64,000 bases of DNA, taken from NCBI RefSeq assembly GCF_001983995.1, contig NZ_CP019450.1:3782001-3846000 (forward strand), written 5' to 3'. The translations under genes were made by a program, and so were the position numbers. The notes below the pieces were generated by a model that saw nothing but the letters and a program-made list of their open reading frames with translations, was not told where the DNA came from and did not search any database. The DNA comes from Halioglobus japonicus (GTDB lineage: Bacteria > Pseudomonadota > Gammaproteobacteria > Pseudomonadales > Halieaceae). Below, piece after piece: positions 47,305-55,368 of the stretch (position 1 is the stretch's first letter; every line of letters begins with the position of its first letter).

Positions 47305-47505
47305 CTATTCATCCGTCTCGCTGTTCTTATTCAGCTGTACCAATATCTGCACTGACAAGAGCGCGACCACCAGACCAACGCCAACCATCGCGCCGACTAT
47401 AAGCCCATATAGATCAGACCCATCTTGGTAGGCAAACAACAGTCCCAGTCCGATACAGGCCGCGTATAGCAAACTCCTTCCATGCTCTTGTATCTCTACC
47501 TCCAA
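47305..47505 (-). CDS. 66-residue two-helix membrane protein of unknown function
   Basis: Frame from TTG 47505 with two hydrophobic helices (SLLYAACIGLGLLFAY and LIVGAMVGVGLVVALLSVQI) and a charged C-terminus NKNSETDE. No clear ribosome site precedes the TTG, so the start is uncertain; an upstream stop limits the frame. It forms a tandem with the 59-residue gene and diverges from the export locus at 47751. Confidence 0.5.
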   Translation of the reverse strand: MEVEIQEHGRSLLYAACIGLGLLFAYQDGSDLYGLIVGAMVGVGLVVALLSVQILVQLNKNSETDE

Positions 47506-47586
47506 GGAAAGGCCGTGGTGCTCGACTCACTCTCCCATCCATAGGTGTTGTCTATGAGTAGCACCAGATCGCAGTTCTCTCCACAA

Positions 47587-47604
47587 TTTCGGTAACAACC
47601 GAAA
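47587..47604. promoter_or_regulatory. Inverted repeat TTTCGGT-AACA-ACCGAAA upstream of the microcin locus
   Basis: Perfect 7+7 repeat with a 4-base spacer; the half-site ACCGAAA recurs near 47656. It lies between the divergent small-protein genes and the HlyD-type gene, as expected for an operator of a local regulator. No regulator gene is adjacent. Confidence 0.4.
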
Positions 47605-47750
47605 GTCGACCCGGTGGCTCGAACTTAACACTTCAGATAGATGATAGAGCCGAATCGACCGAAATTGGCAGTTCAGCGTAATTGCGATTCGGGCCCGGCG
47701 AGCCTAACCTGATGCTCACGGACTGCAGGCAACACAAGGATGTGTGAGCG

Positions 47751-48998
47751 ATGCAACTTTTTCGACAGCAAGCGCTGGACGCCCAGCGCCAGCGGCTCTA
47801 CGGCGAGGTTCTGCTCATGCCTCGAGTACCACATTTGGTGTGTACAGCCCTTCTACTCGGCTGGTTTTTGCTGACCATCACACTCCTGATGAATGGCCGC
47901 TACGCCAGCCGTGAGATCGTGCAGGGATGGCTGCAGCCGGTACAGGGTTCCATCGATATCACCGCGCCCGCCGACGCCACTATTGCCGAGATTCACGTTC
48001 GCGACGAGCAGCATGTCGCCCCAGGACAGCCTCTGCTCTCACTGCGCCGCGCACGCACAATGACTTCTGGCGTAGTGATGGAAGAGAGCCTTCTCGACCA
48101 ATTCTGGGAGCAGCATGCATCGCTAATCAATCGTCGTGAGTTAACGCAATCGCGATTCACCCATTTGGCTCAGCGCGCTCGAAATTCCCTGTCACAGTCC
48201 GAACAGGAGCTTGATTACCTCGCTGAACAAATTCTCGCTGCGAGCGCAGAGGTCGATATTCTGCAATCAAGAGGGCGAGATGCGCGCGCTCTTGCTCAAG
48301 CCGGGCACCTACCCCTGCACAGCGCTGACAATGCCGACCTGCGTCATCTGACTGGCGTCAGGGAACTTGCCGCGCTTCGGCAGCGTGAGCGGGCCCTGGC
48401 ATCGCGCATAGTGATACAGCAAAGCGAACTCGAACTACTGCCTAATGACATCGAAGAATCCATCGCCGCGCTGGATTTTCAGATTAGCCAGGTATTGCAA
48501 TCGATCTCCCAACTCGAAGCTGATGGTCACTTCACCGTTACCGCGCCCCGGAAGGGCACAGTCAGCAACCTCCAGGCAAGGCGTGGCGCACAGGTCGCAG
48601 GGATAACAGGCCCGCTGATGCGAATCACCGCCAGCGAACACCTTGAAGCCAAGTTACTCGTCCCGGTTCGCGCCGCCGGCTTTCTACGCAAAGGGCAGTC
48701 CGTTGCTCTGCAATACCATGCGTTTCCACACCAGAAATTTGGCTCATTCGAAGGCGAGATTACGCAATTCTCTGGCCAGGCCCTGATTCCCAGCCACATC
48801 GATAACAATCCGCTAGTCCTTGCTGAACCGGTGTATCAGTTAACGGTAAGCCTTCGCAATCAGGAAGTGGAGGCCCAGGGGGATCGACTTCCATTGCTTC
48901 CGGGCATGACACTGGATGCCATCATTATTCTTGGCGAGCGTTCCTTGCTCGAGTGGCTGCTTGCCCCGATCTATGCACTCAAGGGGCGTTTGCTGTGA
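47751..48998 (+). CDS. HlyD-family export adaptor (microcin/bacteriocin secretion)
   Basis: 415 residues. One membrane segment (LLLGWFLLTITLLM) is followed by a biotinyl-lipoyl half (GSIDITAPADATIAEIHVRDEQHVAPGQPLLSL), a long coiled-coil (about 130-250), and the second half (FTVTAPRKGTVSNLQARRGAQV). A barrel and a short C-terminal segment complete it. The architecture is that of CvaA-like adaptors that link an inner-membrane ABC exporter to a TolC-type channel. It overlaps the exporter gene (GTGA). Confidence 0.88.
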   Translation: MQLFRQQALDAQRQRLYGEVLLMPRVPHLVCTALLLGWFLLTITLLMNGRYASREIVQGWLQPVQGSIDITAPADATIAEIHVRDEQHVAPGQPLLSLRRARTMTSGVVMEESLLDQFWEQHASLINRRELTQSRFTHLAQRARNSLSQSEQELDYLAEQILAASAEVDILQSRGRDARALAQAGHLPLHSADNADLRHLTGVRELAALRQRERALASRIVIQQSELELLPNDIEESIAALDFQISQVLQSISQLEADGHFTVTAPRKGTVSNLQARRGAQVAGITGPLMRITASEHLEAKLLVPVRAAGFLRKGQSVALQYHAFPHQKFGSFEGEITQFSGQALIPSHIDNNPLVLAEPVYQLTVSLRNQEVEAQGDRLPLLPGMTLDAIIILGERSLLEWLLAPIYALKGRLL

Positions 48999-51087
48999 AC
49001 ATGACCGCACTCGCCACAGACCGCGGCTCTAATGCCTTCTCGAGCGGGCTGCCGGTGATTTATCAGGCTGAGGCAGCCGAATGCGGACTCGCCTGCCTGG
49101 CCATGGTGGGCCGCTATTTCGGCCATGATATCGATTTGCGCTCGCTGCGCTGTCGTTTTCCGCAATCGCTTCAGGGGACCACTCTGAAGACATTGATGGA
49201 CATAGCCCGGCAGATAAATCTCATGCCACGCGCGCTGCGCTTCGAGTTGGACGTGATCAAGGAACTGGAGACGCCATGCCTGTTGCACTGGAACATGAAT
49301 CACTTCGTAGTACTCCGGGGCATGAAAGGAACTCAAGCAGTTATTCACGACCCTGCCCGGGGCAAGGTGCTGTGCTCTTATGACGAACTGTTCACTTCGG
49401 TAAGTGGCATCGCCATGGAACTGTCCCCTGCCATCGATTTCAAGCGCCTGCAGGATCGCCACAAACTCAGGCTCTCTGACCTATGGACAGGTGTTCACGG
49501 CCTGGGACGCAGCCTCGGCGCGGTGATCACGCTATCATTGATGCTGCAGATTGTATTGCTGGCATCACCGCTATATCTGCAGTTTGTAGTCGACGAAGCG
49601 ATTCCACGCCGGGACATTGACCTCCTGCGCGCACTTGCTCTGGGCTTCGCAGTTCTACTCGTGTTCGAGGTCATCAGCCGCAGTCTACGCGCCATGCTGG
49701 TTCTGAACCTATCCAGCAGACTGAACCTGCAGCTCGCTACCAATCTGGTCAACCACTTGCTGCGCCTGCCCCTTAACTACTTCCATTCGCGCCACCTGGG
49801 GGACATCGTATCGCGATACAGCTCATTGGGCGCAATACGACAACTTCTCTCTGAGGGCTTGGTCGCCATTGTTGTCGATGGCGTGCTATCTACAATTGCG
49901 CTGGTAGCCATGTTTATTTACAGCCCCCGCTGACGCTGCTGATACTCTTGGTCACCCTGCTATACCTGGGCACCCGAATCGCACTGTTCCCGGCGATACG
50001 CCGCCGTACCGAGGCGACGATTCAGGCTGACGCGGTGGCGCAAAGTTCTCTGATGGAGTCGGTGCGCGCAATAGCGCCTGTGAAACTGCACCAATGTGAA
50101 ACAGAACGGGTGCAGCAATGGCAGCACCGTCTGACCAAAACAATCGCCGCCGATATTGGCGCACAGAAGCTGGGTATTCTCCACACAGGAATCAATACCG
50201 CACTTTTCGGCGCGGGCCAGCTGCTACTCGTCTATCTCGCAGCCGGTTTTGTCATGGCGAATCTTATGACGATAGGCATGCTCTACGCCTTCATCGCTTA
50301 TTCGCAACGCTTCGTGCAGGGCGTAGGCAGCCTGATCGAGCAATGGATGTCGCTGCGAATGCTCAATGTCCACCTGGATCGTCTGGCCGACATCGCACTC
50401 ACCGCCGCAGAGCCGCGACCGACACCCTTGATAAGCACATCCGCTGAGCAACAAGCCCTCGACCATTGCCTCAAAATCGAATCGCTGTCCTTCACCTACA
50501 ACGGCACCTCAGAACCGGTGTTCGAAGACATAAATCTGCTTATCGAGCCCGGCGAGGCAGTGGCGATTACCGGGGCCAGTGGATGCGGAAAAACAACACT
50601 ACTGCAATGCCTTGCGGGCCTTATTCACCCCACTTCAGGGCGAGTACTTTGGAACAACCGGGATATCTTCAGTCACGATAACTACCGGGCGCAAATCGCC
50701 TGCGTCATGCAGGACGATCAATTGCTAAGCGGCAGCATCGCCGACAACATATGCTTCTTCGACAATGTGCCTGACATGGACCGCATCGTTCAATCGGCAA
50801 TATCCGCATGCGTTCACGAAGACATTACCAGGCTACCCATGCAGTACAACACACTGGTCGGCGACATGGGCACCAGCCTTAGCGGCGGTCAGAAACAGCG
50901 CATCTGCATTGCCAGAGCACTCTATCGACTGCCGAAAATTCTCATCATGGATGAAGCAACCAGCCATCTCGATGCGCGCTGTGAAAAGAGATTATCGAAC
51001 AACATTTCCCGACTACCAATGACGCGAATCGTCGTGGCACACAGAGAATCAACAATCGAAACGGTCGACCGCCGTATAAAACTGTAG
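48995..51087 (+). CDS. Peptidase-containing ABC exporter (C39 peptidase, CvaB-like), frame broken by a 1-base deletion
   Basis: About 697 residues once repaired. N-terminal C39 peptidase: catalytic Cys30 in QAEAAECGLACLAM, His in NHFVVLRG, Asp in VIHDPARG. Membrane domain next (about 160-450). ATPase last: Walker A GASGCGKTT, signature LSGGQKQRICIARAL, Walker B ILIMDEATSHLD. The frame stops at 49933 after a C run of five (49924-49928); one added C reads SPPLTLLILLVTLLYLG and rejoins the next frame. It cuts double-glycine leaders and exports the peptide. Two such leaders lie just downstream. Confidence 0.9.
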
Positions 51088-51239
51088 AGCCTCGGCAGCC
51101 ATGCAAAAAATCGAAAGACAGGCCACAAAAAGAGGACCAAACCGTGGATTGTTCACTCAATGTCGGCTGCGAGGCCACGGACTCGCACCAAACCCGCCTA
51201 TACCTATAACCGTAAGGCAATTTCATCAAGGAATACAAA

Positions 51240-51485
51240 ATGACTACTCATCTTACGAACAGCATCCGGCCATTAATCGACGAGGAAATCTCGACTGTAT
51301 CGGGCGGGATAGCCCCCATTGTAGTGGCCGGAGCTTCGCTGGCCATGAACTCAGCCGTACGCTCACTGGGAACAGCTCTGGTCAGCCGCGGTCTCGCCGT
51401 GTATGCGATCTACGATGCCGCGAAGTTCGCCGGCGGTTCAGGAGGGAGCACCAAAAGAGCTGCAGACGAAACGACAGCGAACTAA
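51240..51485 (+). CDS. Double-glycine-leader microcin-like precursor (81 residues)
   Basis: A 23-residue leader ends DEEISTVSGG, with the full GG-leader pattern (Leu -12, Glu -8, Ile -7, Val -4, Gly-Gly). The predicted core is 58 residues starting IAPIVVAGASLAMNSAV. It is hydrophobic and Gly/Ala-rich in the first 40, ending in a GGSGGS stretch and a polar tail. No Cys, so no disulfide is possible. RBS AAGGA precedes ATG 51240. It follows the C39 exporter, which would cut after the Gly-Gly. Core sequence is not familiar. Confidence 0.75.
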   Translation: MTTHLTNSIRPLIDEEISTVSGGIAPIVVAGASLAMNSAVRSLGTALVSRGLAVYAIYDAAKFAGGSGGSTKRAADETTAN

Positions 51486-51570
51486 CCGCTTTGTGCCGCG
51501 AGCCTAAATGGGTTCGTGGCATTCAATTTTGTGAACTAGAATCAATGAAGCTCAAACAGGTAGGTTGACT

Positions 51571-51855
51571 GTGAGAACGACAAGACAGTGCCCCGAATGT
51601 GAATCTGGCAAGGTTCAGATCGCAGCCATTAGAGATGGCGCGAGATGCGACTACTGCCATTCCAATATAGAGGCAAACTTCGGCTGTTCCATTGTTGCGC
51701 CATTCGCGCTTGCAGGCCTGATGATGATGGCTTATCGACTCGAGTTGGACTATCTGGGCCACTTTCTGCTCGGCCTCCTACTCGTCTACGCGATCTATCA
51801 CAAGTTCATCACTTCTCACTGGTTCCCACTGAAGTGTTATGAGGATGCGTGGTAA
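51571..51855 (+). CDS. Zinc-ribbon small membrane protein, possible immunity factor
   Basis: 94 residues from GTG 51571 (TTG 51565 is an alternative). The N-terminal pair CPEC and CDYC could bind zinc. Two hydrophobic stretches follow (SIVAPFALAGLMMMAYRL and YLGHFLLGLLLVYAIYHKF). Immunity proteins against membrane-active microcins are often short membrane proteins in this place. The role is inferred from position only. Confidence 0.6.
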   Translation: MRTTRQCPECESGKVQIAAIRDGARCDYCHSNIEANFGCSIVAPFALAGLMMMAYRLELDYLGHFLLGLLLVYAIYHKFITSHWFPLKCYEDAW

Positions 51856-51927
51856 ACCAAGCAAGCCAAAGCGCACTGAAGTCTTTAGGGCAAAAACATC
51901 GAGCGCAACGCGCTCCAAGGAAACGTC

Positions 51928-52119
51928 ATGAAAGCTAAATGCACACAGAAAAGAGAGATCTCGACAAATGAAGCGGTGCTTGTAGCCGGCGGCAATGCCA
52001 GCTCCTACTCGCACATTGCCCCACCTTCACCTAGCAATCTATTCTCACGACAAATAACGCCCCCGTCGCACAGTGCTTCGCCGCGCTCTACCGCATCGCG
52101 GGCGTCATTCGAACCCTAG
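51928..52119 (+). CDS. Second double-glycine-leader precursor with a Ser/Pro-rich core (63 residues)
   Basis: A 22-residue leader ends TNEAVLVAGG (Ile -12, Glu -8, Val -4, Gly-Gly). The predicted 41-residue core is rich in Ser, Pro, Arg and His, with PPSPS and TPPSHS repeats, no Cys and almost no hydrophobic block. This differs sharply from the first precursor. RBS AAGGAAACGTC lies before ATG 51928. It may be a partner peptide, a peptide that gets modified, or a signal. Confidence 0.65.
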   Translation: MKAKCTQKREISTNEAVLVAGGNASSYSHIAPPSPSNLFSRQITPPSHSASPRSTASRASFEP

Positions 52120-52155
52120 CAGAATCTGAAACCAGACAGACAAGAGGGCTATCTA

Positions 52156-52380
52156 ATGACCCGTCTCTCAAACGCATTTCTATTCGCCCTGACATGCTTC
52201 ATCGTGGTAGTCATCGCGACCGACCTACAAGTCTATGCATCAGCCACACCAGAGAGAAAAGAGTTCCTGCTGGCCCTCATACCCATAAAGTACACACTGC
52301 CATTGGCGGTATGGCTGATCGCCAGCGCTTTCGCCCGGTGGAAGCCGGGCGCAAGCCGCATGAAGGAACGCGAAGAGTAG
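52156..52380 (+). CDS. 74-residue two-helix membrane protein, possible immunity factor
   Basis: Two hydrophobic segments (AFLFALTCFIVVVIATDLQVYA and FLLALIPIKYTLPLAVWLIASAF) with a basic tail. ATG 52156 follows GAGGG. It ends one base before the convergent DUF885 gene, with a hairpin across the join. No family recognised. Position beside the second precursor suggests an immunity role, unproven. Confidence 0.55.
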   Translation: MTRLSNAFLFALTCFIVVVIATDLQVYASATPERKEFLLALIPIKYTLPLAVWLIASAFARWKPGASRMKEREE

Positions 52381-52395
52381 CTACTGCTCTTCGCG
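52369..52395. terminator. Hairpin at the convergent end of the microcin locus
   Basis: 9-bp stem CGCGAAGAG / CTCTTCGCG spanning the stop codons of the 74-residue gene and the DUF885 gene. No T run on either strand, so a two-way Rho-independent stop is only possible. Confidence 0.35.
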
Positions 52396-54192
52396 CTTAC
52401 CCTCTACCCAATTCGACACCATTTGCTCCAGCACGGGCAACGGGACTGCACCGCCGCCAAGCACCGTGTCGTGAAACTCGCGAATATCGAACTGCTCACC
52501 CAGGCGGCATTCGGCATCCGCTCTCAACGCCTGAATTTTCAACATGCCGGCTTTGTATGAGGTCGCCTGCCCAGGCGCCACCAGGTAGCGCTGGATCTCG
52601 GAGCGAACAGCGCTCTCAGGAATAGCCGAATTATTCAGCATGTAGTCCACAGCCTGCTCCTCACTCCACGCTTTCGCGTGCAGGCCTGTATCAACCACCA
52701 GCCGAATCGCGCGCCAGATCTCTGCTACCAGCCGCCCGAAGTTATTGTACGGGTCCTGGAACGCGCCCATTTCCAGCGCCAGGTATTCCGAGTAAAGTGC
52801 CCAGCCTTCCCAATAGGCTGAGTAACCCACATTGTTGCGGAACTGGGGAATGCCCGTCAGCTCTTTGGCGATCGACAACTGCATGTGGTGCCCCGGGCTA
52901 CCCTCGTGGTATGCAGTGGTCTCCAGATCGGTCTTGTTGTAGGCCGTCATGTCAGATAAATGGATATAGTAAATACCCGGCCGCGATCCATCGGCGGTAC
53001 CCACCTGGTAAAACTGGGCCGCACCATCCTGCTCACGATAGGGCTCTACCCGTTTCACTTCCAAGGGTGATGTGGGCAGAATCCCAAAGTACTCGGGAAG
53101 CTTAGGCTCCAGTTCCAGGAGCAGGCGTTTCACATCGACAATATAGGCTGCACGCCCCGCATCGGTATCGGGGTAATAGAAGCGCTCATCGTCACGGACG
53201 TAGGCAAAGAAATCCTGCAGACTGCCCTTGAACCCCACCTCACGCATAATTGTCGCCATCTCTGCCTGAATGCGCGCCACTTCAGTGAGACCCAGTTGAT
53301 GGACTTCTTCCGCCGACATATCGGAATGCGTATAGAAGGCCAGGCGCTCTGCGTAGTAGGCGTCACCATCAGGCAGGCTGTGCACACCTTTCGGGCTCGC
53401 AGAGGTATTTTCGATATCACCTTCATGCCAGGCGATGAGTGCCTCATAGGCAGGCTGAAAATCTTCGCGCAGGGCCTGCGCGAGTGCTTCTGTCAGCGCG
53501 TCCTTACGCCTGGCGTCGATAGTGCCGGCATCGTGCAGGGCCGCAATCTTGGCAACACCATCTGCCCAGACGACAGACTCTTCACCCTCAGCGGCGAAAG
53601 GCTTCCCTGAAATAACGCCTCGAGACTCGGTAATAACCGTTTCATACGCGAAACGCGGTGGACGAATACCCATGGATGCGGCCTTCTGTGCCCTCACCAG
53701 TCCCTGACCCAGAGCACCAGCAAGGCCTTTGACACGCTCTATATAGGCCACCATGTCAGCGTCGGAATCTACGCGGTGATAATTCAGCAGAAAACGCACC
53801 GGATAGGTGTGCAGTGCCCGAAACTGGTCAAAGACATATCCGTGATACAGAAAAGGCAGCTGGGCGGCATCGCTGTCAGCGCGGAACGTCCAGAAGTCGA
53901 ACGACACCTGTTCCTGGGGCGTAAGTGCATCGTAATCATAGAGTTGTGCCATCCGCGCAGCACTATCCACCAACGTCGCTGTCTCCTGCTCCTGCGCGGC
54001 TACGCTCCAGTCGTCTACCTGGTCGTATTTTTCCTTGCTCCCGTAGGCGGTCAGGGTCATGGGGCTGGCCTGCAGCTCCTGCTCGTAAGCCTGGTCCAGC
54101 CAGTTATTCAGGGGCGGCGGCTTCGGGCTGGCTGCCAGCACGGCGGTTTGGCCAACCAGCGATACTGCGACGGCGGCAATCAATGCACGCAT
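52381..54192 (-). CDS. DUF885 family secreted peptidase-like protein
   Basis: 603 residues. The signal peptide ends near AVLAA. The zinc-site-like motif HEGSPGHHMQLSIAKEL and the later ALYSEYLALEMGAF block are the DUF885 signature, a fold related to M2/M32 metallopeptidases. Likely an exported carboxypeptidase-like enzyme; substrate not known. ATG 54192 has AAGGAAATCACC ahead. A longer frame to 54243 runs through a terminator and is rejected. Confidence 0.87.
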   Translation of the reverse strand: MRALIAAVAVSLVGQTAVLAASPKPPPLNNWLDQAYEQELQASPMTLTAYGSKEKYDQVDDWSVAAQEQETATLVDSAARMAQLYDYDALTPQEQVSFDFWTFRADSDAAQLPFLYHGYVFDQFRALHTYPVRFLLNYHRVDSDADMVAYIERVKGLAGALGQGLVRAQKAASMGIRPPRFAYETVITESRGVISGKPFAAEGEESVVWADGVAKIAALHDAGTIDARRKDALTEALAQALREDFQPAYEALIAWHEGDIENTSASPKGVHSLPDGDAYYAERLAFYTHSDMSAEEVHQLGLTEVARIQAEMATIMREVGFKGSLQDFFAYVRDDERFYYPDTDAGRAAYIVDVKRLLLELEPKLPEYFGILPTSPLEVKRVEPYREQDGAAQFYQVGTADGSRPGIYYIHLSDMTAYNKTDLETTAYHEGSPGHHMQLSIAKELTGIPQFRNNVGYSAYWEGWALYSEYLALEMGAFQDPYNNFGRLVAEIWRAIRLVVDTGLHAKAWSEEQAVDYMLNNSAIPESAVRSEIQRYLVAPGQATSYKAGMLKIQALRADAECRLGEQFDIREFHDTVLGGGAVPLPVLEQMVSNWVEGKREEQ

Positions 54193-54216
54193 GGTGATTT
54201 CCTTTGAGTGACAGAT

Positions 54217-54246
54217 AAAAAAAAGGGATGGCAATAATGCCATCCC
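54217..54246 (-). terminator. Rho-independent terminator of the leucine-dehydrogenase-like gene
   Basis: Minus-strand stem GGGATGGCA/TGCCATCCC with a 4-base loop followed by eight T, 30 bases after the gene's stop. A textbook intrinsic terminator. Confidence 0.88.
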
Positions 54247-54276
54247 AAAGGGGGTTTGTAACAGCCTCGAGGCCGA

Positions 54277-55335
54277 TCAGGCCGCCAGCGGCTTGCTGCG
54301 CGCAGAGTGCAGAATATCTTCTGCCAATGTCTCGGCAATAAGGTTGGTTTCGCGATGACTTTCGTCCGCACGCGTCAGTACCTGGGAAAGCGTATGTTCG
54401 ATGTGATTAACGTGTTCACGCTTTTTCGCTTCAGTGGAGCCCACACGCTGATGATGCACATCGATAATACCGCCGGCGTTGATCAGAAAATCCGGGCAGT
54501 AAAGTATGCCGCGATCCATCAGGCGAGCACCGTCCTGCTCAGTCGCCAGCTGGTTGTTGGCCGCACCGGCCACAATTCCCGCGCGCAGTTGCTCGATCGA
54601 CTGCACATTCAGTACCGCGCCCATGGCGCAAGGCGCAAATACATCCGCCTCCTCTGAGAGAATACTGCCGGGGTCAACCACGTGGATGCCGTGATCTGCC
54701 ACTGCGCGGTCGATGTTGGCCTGATTCACATCGGCAGCAACAACTTCTGCACCGTCGGCGACCAGGAATTTGGCGAGGTAATAGCCCACATGCCCAAGCC
54801 CCTGCAGCGCCACGCGTACACCCCGGGTATCGCTCTGCCCCAAACGGTGTCTTACCGCTGCGCGGATACTGATAAATACACCCCAGGCCGTGCTGGGCGA
54901 GGGATCACCGCCAAATTCATTGTCGTCCATACCACTGACATGGGGCGTGCGTTCGGCCATCAGGCGGATGTCTGCAACGCCTGTTCCGGAATCTTCCGCA
55001 GCCACATAGCGGCCACCTTGGGAGTGGACAAAGTCACCCATCGCACGGATGAGTTCAGGGGTTTTGTCTTTGCGAGAATCGCCAATGATCACCGATTTAC
55101 CGCCCCCAAAAGGCAGGCCCGCCAGAGCTGATTTATAAGTCATGCCACGCGACAGACGCAGCACATCATGCAGGGCGTCGTCTTCACTGACATAGGGGAA
55201 CATTCGGCACCCCCCCACGGCGGGACCAAGTGTCGTACTGTGAACGGCAATAATCGCACGCAGGCCGGTGGCCTCGTCTCTACCAAAGGTAACCAGTTCA
55301 TGGCTATCGAAAGCCGGTGCTGAGAAGATGGACAT
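54277..55335 (-). CDS. Leucine/branched-chain amino acid dehydrogenase family protein
   Basis: 352 residues of the Glu/Leu/Phe/Val dehydrogenase superfamily. N-terminal: GGCRMFPY, the active-site GMTYKSALAGLPFGGGKSVI with the catalytic Lys, and AEDSGTGVADIRLM. The NAD loop is LQGLGHVGYYLAKFL. The protein deaminates branched-chain amino acids to 2-oxo acids. The gene is followed by its own terminator and precedes the indolepyruvate oxidoreductase in the same direction upstream. Confidence 0.9.
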   Translation of the reverse strand: MSIFSAPAFDSHELVTFGRDEATGLRAIIAVHSTTLGPAVGGCRMFPYVSEDDALHDVLRLSRGMTYKSALAGLPFGGGKSVIIGDSRKDKTPELIRAMGDFVHSQGGRYVAAEDSGTGVADIRLMAERTPHVSGMDDNEFGGDPSPSTAWGVFISIRAAVRHRLGQSDTRGVRVALQGLGHVGYYLAKFLVADGAEVVAADVNQANIDRAVADHGIHVVDPGSILSEEADVFAPCAMGAVLNVQSIEQLRAGIVAGAANNQLATEQDGARLMDRGILYCPDFLINAGGIIDVHHQRVGSTEAKKREHVNHIEHTLSQVLTRADESHRETNLIAETLAEDILHSARSKPLAA

Positions 55336-55368
55336 CCACTTATCCTCTATTGTGTTGTTATATCGATA

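Noticed and set aside
47064..47312. 82-residue minus-strand frame over the 59-residue gene
   Set aside because: Its translation is Arg/Pro-rich with no helix; the 59-residue frame in the same place has two membrane helices and sits 2 bases after the upstream gene.
51101..51568. 155-residue open frame across the microcin precursor
   Set aside because: It overlaps the double-glycine precursor in another frame and has no ribosome site or domain; the precursor has a leader and ribosome site.
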